Of a stretch of 11,330 nt of DNA, positions 1 through 7,002 are shown one piece after another. Each line of letters opens with the position of its first letter. Position 1 is the first letter of the stretch. A model generated the notes under the pieces. That model worked only from the letters and a program-made list of their open reading frames with translations, was not told where the DNA came from and did not search any database. A program made the translations under genes and the position numbers. The stretch comes from Candidatus Cloacimonadota bacterium (GTDB lineage Bacteria > Cloacimonadota > Cloacimonadia > Cloacimonadales > JAFGVF01), in contig JAFGVF010000020.1 in assembly GCA_016938155.1 (NCBI GenBank), positions 1 to 11,330 on the forward strand. Reading direction: 5' to 3'.

Positions 1-1
1 C

Positions 2-1399
2 GCCATCGGAAGAACGAATTCCCAGCTTTTCCCTCCCGATGTTGCTCTGTTATTTGATAAAACTGATGAATCTGTAATTACAACAGGCAAAATTCTGAGA
101 ATTCCTGAAGAACAGCTTACTTATCATCCGGTTAAGAATAAATACTTCAACACTATAAAAATACCTGTAAATGAACGGGGCATTCCACATTATATTCTTG
201 TGATGTCTCAGGAAATTACCAAACAGAAGATTACAGAGTTGGAGCTGGTTAATGCTCTTGAGCGAGCTAAGGAAAGTGACAGGCTGAAAACGGCATTTAT
301 CAACAATATTTCCCACGAGATAAGGACTCCTCTCAATGCCATTATCGGTTCGGCGAACCTGCTAAATCAAACCGACCTTTCTCAAGCCGATAAAGATGAA
401 TATAACAGTATCCTAAACAGATCTTCCGAGAAATTGTTGCACATGATTGGAGATATTATGGATATATCTCGAATTGAAACCAAACAATATGACATCACTT
501 ATACTCAAGCAAACCTCAACAAAATACTGACCGGATTAAGTAATAAACTTAGGAATGAGTTGATTGATTTTGATAAGAACCACCTAAAAGTAAATCACAA
601 GCTTTATCCGCATGATGATTTCACCTTTATCATCGACCCTAACAGATTTAATCAGATTTTCCAGTATCTCCTTTCGAACTCCATGAAGTTTACTCTAAAT
701 GGAGAGATTGAATTCGGTTTCTATGATGAAAGCGAGACGGAGCTTACTTTCTTTGTTCGGGATACAGGTATCGGTGTACATAGCTCAATGCATAAAGCTA
801 TCTTTGAAAAGTTCTTCCAGATCGAAATGTCACTGACTAAGGAATACAGTGGCTTGGGGATTGGTTTATACCTGACAAAAGAAATCATCAACCTGATGGG
901 TGGCAGAATCTGGCTGGAATCTGAGCCTGACAAAGGTTCTGTGTTCTATTTCACATTCCCCAAGAAGCACTCTCTGGAAGCAGGTAGTTTTAACGGTAAA
1001 GGTCTCAGGATGAGCGAAAAGCAGTACAACTGGGAAGGAAAGATTATTCTCGTTGTTGACGATACTCGTTCCACAACCACACTGCTTAAGAAACTGCTTG
1101 AAAGAAACGGAGCAACCGTTCTGACTGCTAATTCAGGAATGCAAGCTATCGAAATCCTTGAAGCTAAACCTTCTCTCGATTTGGTTCTCCTCGACTTGCA
1201 AATGCCTGTGATGTCGGGGTCAGAAACTGCCGAAAAGATGCATGAGAAACATCCTAAACTCAAGATTGTTGCTCAATCAGCTTACACTCTCGAAGAAGAC
1301 AGAGATTTTGTTGAAAACATCAACTTTGCAGCGTATCTTACAAAACCTATTATAACCCCGGAACTGTATAAAGTTGTGGACATCTATTTGAAAGACTAA
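2..1399 (+). CDS. Hybrid sensor histidine kinase, 5' end outside window
   Basis: The frame is open from the first bases of the window, so the ATG at 200 is internal and not the start; 465 residues are visible. Residues 1 to about 75 look like the end of a PAS-type sensor domain running into a helix. HisKA follows, with the H-box SHEIRTPLNAI and the phosphorylated His at visible residue 105. The HATPase domain has an N-box (YLLSNSMKFT, N226), G1 (DTGIG, D254), F-box (FEKFFQ) and G2 (GLGIGLYL, from G284). A receiver domain ends the protein: acidic pair D353-D354, phosphoacceptor D398 in LLDLQMPVMSG, and K448 in TKP. All catalytic residues are present. By family knowledge it autophosphorylates on His and passes phosphate to its own Asp; the lack of an Hpt domain or following regulator gene implies a partner elsewhere. 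The signal sensed cannot be told from this fragment. Domain assignment is secure. Confidence 0.95.
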   Translation, partial: AIGRTNSQLFPPDVALLFDKTDESVITTGKILRIPEEQLTYHPVKNKYFNTIKIPVNERGIPHYILVMSQEITKQKITELELVNALERAKESDRLKTAFINNISHEIRTPLNAIIGSANLLNQTDLSQADKDEYNSILNRSSEKLLHMIGDIMDISRIETKQYDITYTQANLNKILTGLSNKLRNELIDFDKNHLKVNHKLYPHDDFTFIIDPNRFNQIFQYLLSNSMKFTLNGEIEFGFYDESETELTFFVRDTGIGVHSSMHKAIFEKFFQIEMSLTKEYSGLGIGLYLTKEIINLMGGRIWLESEPDKGSVFYFTFPKKHSLEAGSFNGKGLRMSEKQYNWEGKIILVVDDTRSTTTLLKKLLERNGATVLTANSGMQAIEILEAKPSLDLVLLDLQMPVMSGSETAEKMHEKHPKLKIVAQSAYTLEEDRDFVENINFAAYLTKPIITPELYKVVDIYLKD

Positions 1400-1422
1400 A
1401 CTCTTTCATTAACATTAATTTG

Positions 1423-1449
1423 AAAAGTCCGTCAAAATGACGGACTTTT
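1423..1449 (+). terminator. Hairpin terminator after the histidine kinase gene
   Basis: A perfect 12-bp stem (AAAAGTCCGTCA at 1423-1434 against 1438-1449) with an AAA loop lies 23 bases after the kinase stop. The stem ends in TTTT on the plus strand and begins with AAAA, so it could terminate transcription in either direction. No longer T-run follows, so efficiency is uncertain. Confidence 0.8.
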
Positions 1450-1485
1450 CTCCATTACGGTTCGTAAAAATCATAAATTTAGATG

Positions 1486-1607
1486 TTACAACAGACGGGA
1501 ATCTCTCGGGAATTACACGGGAATCACTCGGGAATCACTCGGGCATACCCCCGAGTTATTCACATTTTGTGCATAAATTATTCCCACGAATTTCCCGCCT
1601 GTTATAA
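1486..1607. repeat. Palindromic element built from 11-bp CGGGAA units
   Basis: Five consecutive 11-bp units start at 1496, 1507, 1518, 1529 and 1540; each begins CGGG, the first four begin CGGGAA, and the third and fourth are identical (CGGGAATCACT). The last unit runs into a hairpin (ACTCGGG 1537-1543 against 1550-1556, 6-base loop). The element is bounded by imperfect inverted arms, 1486-1502 and 1591-1607, matching at 14 of 17 positions (AACAGACGGGAA against AACAGGCGGGAA on the other strand). The right side carries two more GGGAA motifs on the minus strand, again 11 bases apart. It lies in the gap between the kinase and the peptidase. No ORF or transposase is associated. It could be a non-autonomous mobile repeat or a protein-binding array. 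Confidence 0.75.
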
Positions 1608-1816
1608 TGAAGAATTGCAGCAAAAACCTTACAAAACTCAGATAACTGTGATGCCATAGTAAGATACTCTCACTGGTGTCTCAATATGCCTGCTCTTACC
1701 ACACTCTTTGAGGTAAAAGTGGGCTAAGAATTAGCATTGGGAAGCGTCAGCTAAAAAATCTGATTGACTTTATTTCTCCCAGAGAACTTATTTAACCTAA
1801 TCATAAGGAGAATACT
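1608..1816 (+). other. Upstream region of the peptidase gene, no gene seen
   Basis: This stretch has no credible ORF. It probably holds the promoter and leader of the peptidase gene. TTGACT at 1764-1769 is a possible -35 box, but nothing at 16-18 bases spacing matches a -10 at better than 3 of 6, so I do not call a promoter. Short inverted repeats could fold: GTAAGA 1659-1664 with TCTTAC 1694-1699, and GCTAA 1723-1727 with TTAGC 1731-1735. A clear Shine-Dalgarno AAGGAG at 1805-1810 sits 6 bases before the ATG at 1817. Confidence 0.5.
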
Positions 1817-4708
1817 ATGAGAAACAGATACTTACTGCTGCTATTACTCATTATGGGCTCATTTCAACTATGGGCAAGACCACATTTTGACAGACCGACA
1901 CCATCTCCAGAAACGGAGAACTACTTTAGGAATTATACCAGAGCAGATTCTCTACATGGGTTTGATGTTGAGAAGTATGAGATATTTTTAACAATCAATG
2001 ACCAGACTCATTATCTGGATGGATATGTGATATCGACTGTGAACGCGGAAGAAGATATGAACTCCATTACCTGGGATTTATGCGGTTTAACCGTTACAGC
2101 CGTAGAAGTGAACGGGATTTCTCAAACTAACTTCACCCAGAATACAAGTCAGATTATTATTCCACTTACCGGAATCACTAATGGGACACAGTTTACAACT
2201 ACTGTATATTACAGCGGGGTTCCTTCTATGAGTCCGCCACCTTATGGTTGCGGGATGTTCTTTCAGGGTGGTTCAGTGTTCACTATCTCAGACCCCGATG
2301 CCTCCCGTTACTGGTGGCCTTGTTATGACCATCCCTGGGATAAGGCACTTGTTGACCTCCATATCACAATCAGAGATGATTGGGCTGTTGCCTGTAATGG
2401 GCTTCGAGACAGTATAGTCGATAATGGAAATGGAACCAAGACACATCACTGGCTCGGAAGCAATCCCATGACAACCTATCTCGCCTGCGTAACAGCAGGG
2501 AACTATACGGAACTTCCTCTGCAATATTACAATGGGATTCCGATTCAGGATTTTGTGCTCCCCACCCAGGTGAACAATGCTCAAGAGGATTTGTCCGTTT
2601 TACCAGAAATGATGTCTGCATTTTCGCAGATGTTTGGTGAATACCCTTTCGAGAAATATGGGCAGACAACCGTTAGTATGGGTGTTTACGGAGCAATGGA
2701 ACATCAAACCATGACCACTCTGAACAGCTATATGATAACAGGTAACCATAATTATGATTACACCTTTGCCCATGAGCTTTGTCATCAATGGTTCGGGAAT
2801 TGCCTGAGTGTTCTAACATTTAAAGATATCTGGCTTTCAGAGGGATTTGCAACTTATTCCGAAGCCCTTTGGGCAGAACACTCCTTAGGATATGATGCAA
2901 TGTGCAACTACTTCCGTAGCAATATAAGGAATTATTACCTGACTTACGCAAATAACTATGGACCGCATACAACCTATGACCCTCCCTTTAACGCAATATT
3001 CACACCTGTCACCTACGAAAAACCTGCATCTGTTTTACACATGTTGAGAGCGAAGGTAGGCAATGAAGCATTCTTTAACATCTTACAAAGCTGGTTTCAA
3101 CAGCATTATAACGGGAATGTCATTACTTCAGAATTTGAACAGTTGTGCGAAGATATCAGCGGTCAGGAATTGACTCAGTTCTTTTCGCAATGGATTTACG
3201 GCTCAGGTATTCCGGAAGTAGAGTTCAGCGTGTTTCAGAACTATAATCTTGCCATCCCACGATATAAAGTTTTTGCAAAAACCGGCTCAAATACATCAAC
3301 CGATTTTACAATTGATATTCCCTTCCATTTCAATGATAATATAAATAGTGACAGTACATTGGTAACTGCCGGTCCTATGATTACAGAATCAGTCGTTATA
3401 CTGAACTTTCTGCCGTCAGAATACCAACTTGATCCAGATGATTGGATGCTTATAAGAGGAAAAGAGGAGCATCAATTAACATTAACGGATGTTTATGCCG
3501 GAAACAACAGTGCCCGTGTTGTCTGGGAATCTTATTGGAACGAAGTGCCTGTTGTGGGTTATTATGTCTATCGTGCTGTGTTTGATGGTCCATTCCAATT
3601 AATGACCCCTCAGCCCGTTACTGGGACTGAATGGTTGGATACAGAGATAACACCGGGTACTGAGTACACTTATTACATCACAGCTGTTGATGTCGACCAA
3701 TATGAAAGCATGCCTTCCAATGCCGTTACCGTCTGGTCTATAGCCATGCCCATGAACCAGGGTATGTTGGTAGTAGATGAGACCAGAGATATGGGTGGTG
3801 GTGCCCTTATGCCAACAGATGAAGATGTTGACCAGTTCTATCGTAATGTGCTTTCCGGGATGAATTACACAGAGTATGATTATACTGCACAAGGTGCTCC
3901 CTCTGCTGAGCTTTTAGGCAACTATTCCATAGTCCTCTGGCATGATAACGACTATTCAGAGGTGTTGATTGATGATAATCTTAATGCTCTCGGAAGTTAT
4001 CTACTTGGAGGTGGAAATCTGATTGTATCAGGCTGGAAAACTGCCGGTCAGATGAATCAGGAATTCCTGCAACAATACTTCTCTGATTTTAACCCTGTTT
4101 ATACAAATAATGCCGATTTCCATAATGCCTACAGTAGCAGCTATCCAACATTAAACATTGATGTTACCAAGATTCCCGCTAATTGGAATAATGCTTTGAG
4201 AATGACCTATGTTTTCCCGAATTCCTCAGAAGATATTATCTATCTTGCTGACTATACGGATGGAATGGCTGTTGATAATCAACCTATAGCGATAAAAAGT
4301 GAGTTCGGTGGAAGTTTCACACTCATGGGATTACCTCTTTTTATGTTCGAAGAGGAGGGTGTGCAAAGCTTCCTTAATGATTATATAGCAACAATCGATA
4401 ATTCGGTTGGCAATTCAAATGAGGAGCATATCCCTATGGATAATGCCCTGCAAGCCTTTCCAAATCCTTTTTTCCATGATTTGAATATTAAGGTTACTTG
4501 CAAAAACGAGCAACAGATTGAATTGGCTGTTTACAACATTAAAGGACAGAAGGTGCACTCAGATTTCCTTACTTCAAAAAACAGTATGGTAAATCTAAAC
4601 TGGGATGGCAAGGATACTACCGGCAAAAGCTGTGCTGCTGGAATATACTTCCTGCGAGCCAAAGGCAACAGCCTTAATCTTACGAAACGCGTGTTACTAC
4701 TTAAATAG
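1817..4708 (+). CDS. Secreted M1-family zinc aminopeptidase with C-terminal sorting domain
   Basis: A 963-residue exported metallopeptidase expected to remove N-terminal residues from peptides outside the cell or at its surface. Residues 1 to about 20 are a signal peptide (MRNR, a Leu-rich core, then WA-RP). The M1 core follows: exopeptidase motif GAMEH (292-296, with His where GAMEN has Asn), zinc site HELCH (319-323) plus E342 in WLSEGFA at the canonical 18-residue spacing, and likely catalytic Y400 in TYEKPASVLHML. About residues 553-645 resemble a fibronectin type III domain, and about 648-845 resemble a glutamine-amidotransferase-like fold (LGSYLLGGGNLIVSG), which adds length to an ordinary M1 enzyme. 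The C-terminal 85 or so residues, from FPNPF (881-885), are a type IX/Por-like sorting domain. AAGGAG lies 6 bases before the ATG. The next gene starts 11 bases after the stop, so they are probably co-transcribed. Substrate range is unknown. Confidence 0.93.
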   Translation: MRNRYLLLLLLIMGSFQLWARPHFDRPTPSPETENYFRNYTRADSLHGFDVEKYEIFLTINDQTHYLDGYVISTVNAEEDMNSITWDLCGLTVTAVEVNGISQTNFTQNTSQIIIPLTGITNGTQFTTTVYYSGVPSMSPPPYGCGMFFQGGSVFTISDPDASRYWWPCYDHPWDKALVDLHITIRDDWAVACNGLRDSIVDNGNGTKTHHWLGSNPMTTYLACVTAGNYTELPLQYYNGIPIQDFVLPTQVNNAQEDLSVLPEMMSAFSQMFGEYPFEKYGQTTVSMGVYGAMEHQTMTTLNSYMITGNHNYDYTFAHELCHQWFGNCLSVLTFKDIWLSEGFATYSEALWAEHSLGYDAMCNYFRSNIRNYYLTYANNYGPHTTYDPPFNAIFTPVTYEKPASVLHMLRAKVGNEAFFNILQSWFQQHYNGNVITSEFEQLCEDISGQELTQFFSQWIYGSGIPEVEFSVFQNYNLAIPRYKVFAKTGSNTSTDFTIDIPFHFNDNINSDSTLVTAGPMITESVVILNFLPSEYQLDPDDWMLIRGKEEHQLTLTDVYAGNNSARVVWESYWNEVPVVGYYVYRAVFDGPFQLMTPQPVTGTEWLDTEITPGTEYTYYITAVDVDQYESMPSNAVTVWSIAMPMNQGMLVVDETRDMGGGALMPTDEDVDQFYRNVLSGMNYTEYDYTAQGAPSAELLGNYSIVLWHDNDYSEVLIDDNLNALGSYLLGGGNLIVSGWKTAGQMNQEFLQQYFSDFNPVYTNNADFHNAYSSSYPTLNIDVTKIPANWNNALRMTYVFPNSSEDIIYLADYTDGMAVDNQPIAIKSEFGGSFTLMGLPLFMFEEEGVQSFLNDYIATIDNSVGNSNEEHIPMDNALQAFPNPFFHDLNIKVTCKNEQQIELAVYNIKGQKVHSDFLTSKNSMVNLNWDGKDTTGKSCAAGIYFLRAKGNSLNLTKRVLLLK

Positions 4709-4719
4709 GATACTTTGAA

Positions 4720-5790
4720 ATGAAAAAACTACTATTCCTTATTCCACTGTTATTATTCCTTCTTGCCTCTTGTGATTCAAGGATACAGGTAACGCATCCT
4801 GATTCAGAATATGGTAAGATACCAATAAAACTCAACCTTGCACCTGCCTTGGAACAGGATTATCGGATAACGAGGGTAATCGTTACGATCAGAAAGGATG
4901 ATTACAGCGAATCTCTTGATTTGCAGATAAACGGAGAATTGGCTACAGGTACATTTTATGGACTTGAACCCGGGATTTATAACATCACTGTCCAGATGTT
5001 TGAAGATAGTGCCATAATTGCTTCAGGCAACGGAACAGCGACAGTTGTTGCAGGAGAAACGGCAACAGCTTACATCACAATGGAATTTCTCCCGACAACC
5101 GGAGATTTAGAGATTATCGTAACCTGGGGTACATTACCCGAAAGAATCCTCTTTATCGGTAATAGCTATACTTACAGCAATGGTGGGCTGGATAGTATTT
5201 TAGAACAGATTGTTTGGTCTAATGACCCGTTTGCATGGATAGAGATAGATGAGATAACAGGTGGTGGAATGACACTTCAAAATCACTTTAATACCGCAAC
5301 AACAATCAATACAATCGAAGAAGGTCGCTATGATGTTGTGATTCTCCAGGAGCAAAGTCAGATGCCATATCTCGATCCGCCGACCTTCTATGAGTTTGCT
5401 ACCAGATTGGATAGTGTCATTACTTCCTCAGGTGCAGATACATGGTTTCTCATGACCTGGGCAAGAGAAGACCAACCTCAGCAGATAGTGGATTTGCAAT
5501 TTGCCTATGAATCTATCGCGGACTCTTTGGATGCTCATGTTATACCTGTTGGTATCGCCTTTGATAATGTAGCCATGAATCCCAATACTCCTCTTGCCTT
5601 GAATCTTTACAACACTGATGGAAGTCATCCTTCTCAAGAGGGCTCCTACCTTGCCGGATGTTGTCTGTTTGCCCGATTATTCAGGCAGTCACCTGTCGGA
5701 ATTGAATGGACATTCGCTACCATGACGGAGGAGTATCAGCTCTTCCTCCAGGAAACAGCCTGGAGTGTTTGTGAGGAATATGAGCATTAA
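4720..5790 (+). CDS. SGNH-hydrolase-like lipoprotein (DUF4886-like), copy A
   Basis: A 356-residue lipoprotein. The signal peptide ends in lipobox LASC with C18 as the lipidated residue; the next residue is Asp, which in E. coli would favour the inner membrane but need not here. About residues 30-135 form a beta-rich domain with the motifs DYRITRV and LEPGIY. From residue about 143 there is an SGNH-like hydrolase domain: nucleophile block FIGNS (S149, in place of GDS), a Gly block (TGGGMTL), VILQEQS, and the Asp-His block DGSHP (D300, H303). This resembles the DUF4886 group of SGNH proteins, probably esterase or deacetylase-like, substrate unknown. The start is 11 bases after the peptidase stop, and the only SD-like bases (AGGA 4707-4710) overlap that stop, suggesting translational coupling. 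A paralogue lies tail-to-tail at 5909-6982. Lipoprotein and fold are confident; activity is inferred. Confidence 0.88.
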   Translation: MKKLLFLIPLLLFLLASCDSRIQVTHPDSEYGKIPIKLNLAPALEQDYRITRVIVTIRKDDYSESLDLQINGELATGTFYGLEPGIYNITVQMFEDSAIIASGNGTATVVAGETATAYITMEFLPTTGDLEIIVTWGTLPERILFIGNSYTYSNGGLDSILEQIVWSNDPFAWIEIDEITGGGMTLQNHFNTATTINTIEEGRYDVVILQEQSQMPYLDPPTFYEFATRLDSVITSSGADTWFLMTWAREDQPQQIVDLQFAYESIADSLDAHVIPVGIAFDNVAMNPNTPLALNLYNTDGSHPSQEGSYLAGCCLFARLFRQSPVGIEWTFATMTEEYQLFLQETAWSVCEEYEH

Positions 5791-5822
5791 GATTTGAGAT
5801 ATTTGAAATGAAGCGTTTCCCG

Positions 5823-5850
5823 GTAGAGACGCACGGCCGTGCGTCTCTAC
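5823..5850. repeat. 28-bp perfect palindrome between convergent genes
   Basis: GTAGAGACGCACGG (5823-5836) is followed immediately by its exact reverse complement (5837-5850), so the sequence reads the same on both strands with no spacer. It lies between the two convergent lipoprotein genes. It has the look of dispersed palindromic repeats seen in many bacterial genomes. No T-run follows on either strand, so it is not a standard terminator, although a folded transcript could protect or end mRNAs from both sides. Confidence 0.85.
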
Positions 5851-5874
5851 AAACATGTAACGCAACACTTCTCG

Positions 5875-5896
5875 TTCCCAAGCCCCAGCTTGGGAA
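5875..5896 (+). repeat. REP-like hairpin, AAGC-CCCA-GCTT family, single copy
   Basis: A 9-bp stem (TTCCCAAGC 5875-5883 against 5888-5896) with loop CCCA. Including the flanking CTCG, the 5871-5896 sequence is the exact reverse complement of the hairpin at 10499-10524, so this is a dispersed repeat. It begins 25 bases after the 28-bp palindrome and ends 12 bases before the stop of the minus-strand lipoprotein gene. Confidence 0.85.
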
Positions 5897-5908
5897 TGAT
5901 AAGGTGTT

Positions 5909-6982
5909 TTATCTATGATAAAGCTGTCTTGTCTCCCAAGCAATAGTCTGAAATAAAGGTCTTTCGATCTCGTCTATAACACCGTCATTATCCCAGTTTG
6001 AACCGAAAGCTGATTGATTCCAGAAAGCACTGTAGAACATGCAGGCAGCCAGATATGTCCCTTCATTTGTAGGATGATTCCCATCCGGTTGATATAACAC
6101 TACTTCTGGGTTAGATGTTCTGCATCTCTGGAAAGCTCTCCCAACTGCAATAACGGATGCATCAATAACCTGCCCGATATAGTTATAGGCAGCAGCCTGA
6201 AGTTCCAGCATTTCATCGAAACTTTCTTGATACGGAGGACTGAGAAATAGCACTGTCTGAGCACCGGAAGCAGTAATGGCTTCATCAAACAATTGCACAT
6301 AGGTATAGAATGTCTGAGGATAATCAACCGGCCACGATGTTCTTTCCTGGAGTACAACATAATCATAGTTTCCGGTTGCAATAGTCGTCTGGGCATTCGG
6401 ACCCGTCCAATGTTGCTCCAGTGTGTATCCCCCACTCGTCACCGAATCACAGATAAAATCAACTTCTGGACTGAGATTCTCAGCTATATTCTCCAGATAG
6501 AAATAGATACCATTATTATAATAAGTAATGCTATTTCCTATGAAAAGCACACGAGTCGGTGGTGTAACGGGTTGAGACCAATCAACAGTAATTTCCAATT
6601 GTCCGGTAGTGGGATTAAAGATTATATCAATTGTAACAGTTGTCGTTTCTCCGACAACAACTTCAGCCTGCCCGGATCCGGTTCCGATTATAACATTATC
6701 CTCGTAAAGATTAACGATAATATCGTATATCCCCGGTTCAAGATCAATAAAGGTACCGCTTGCCGTTTCCCCATCTACGACAAGTTCAAGTGATTCCGTG
6801 TAATCATTTCTGGTTATTGTAACCAGTACACGGGTTATTCGATAGTCCATAGCTAATGCCTGGGCAAGATTCAAAGAAATCGGAAGTGTTCCCTTTTCCG
6901 GTTCCGGCTTTGTGGTTTCACTGCTGCATCCCCCGATTAGCAGTAAAGCCAAAAGCGATAAAACAACTAACAACCTGCACAT
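5909..6982 (-). CDS. SGNH-hydrolase-like lipoprotein (DUF4886-like), copy B
   Basis: A 357-residue paralogue of the lipoprotein at 4720-5790 with the same layout. It has a signal peptide with lipobox IGGC (C19), a short Ser/Thr/Pro/Glu-rich linker, a beta-rich domain (about 32-135) with DYRITRV and LEPGIY, and an SGNH-like domain with FIGNS (S151), SGGYTL, VVLQERT and DGNHP (D300, H303). By hand alignment the N-terminal domain is about 60% identical to copy A, while the hydrolase domain is clearly less similar. A strong Shine-Dalgarno AAGGAGG (6988-6994) sits 5 bases before the ATG. The gene follows the MutS-like ATPase by 20 bases on the same strand, so it is probably its operon partner. The two copies converge. 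Substrate is unknown; a surface-located esterase-like role is inferred from the fold only. Confidence 0.88.
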   Translation of the reverse strand: MCRLLVVLSLLALLLIGGCSSETTKPEPEKGTLPISLNLAQALAMDYRITRVLVTITRNDYTESLELVVDGETASGTFIDLEPGIYDIIVNLYEDNVIIGTGSGQAEVVVGETTTVTIDIIFNPTTGQLEITVDWSQPVTPPTRVLFIGNSITYYNNGIYFYLENIAENLSPEVDFICDSVTSGGYTLEQHWTGPNAQTTIATGNYDYVVLQERTSWPVDYPQTFYTYVQLFDEAITASGAQTVLFLSPPYQESFDEMLELQAAAYNYIGQVIDASVIAVGRAFQRCRTSNPEVVLYQPDGNHPTNEGTYLAACMFYSAFWNQSAFGSNWDNDGVIDEIERPLFQTIAWETRQLYHR

Positions 6983-7002
6983 TTCTACCTCCTTGCAGTT
7001 AA

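Noticed and set aside
200..202. ATG at 200 as start of the histidine kinase
   Set aside because: The frame is open upstream to the window edge with PAS-like sequence, and there is no ribosome binding site before 200.
946..1263. Minus-strand open frame opposite the histidine kinase
   Set aside because: The opposite strand encodes intact HATPase and receiver motifs; the antisense product is Ser/Arg-rich and featureless.
1496..1550. CRISPR array
   Set aside because: Units are 11 bp and directly tandem with no spacers, and there are no cas genes.
1764..1794. Sigma-70 promoter TTGACT before the peptidase gene
   Set aside because: No -10 element better than 3 of 6 at acceptable spacing.
5823..5896. 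Bidirectional intrinsic terminator between the convergent genes
   Set aside because: Neither hairpin is followed by a T-run on either strand; I list them as repeats and leave a terminating role open.
6293..6793. 166-codon plus-strand open frame opposite lipoprotein copy B
   Set aside because: It is the antisense shadow of a gene with clear lipobox, SGNH motifs and a strong ribosome binding site on the minus strand.
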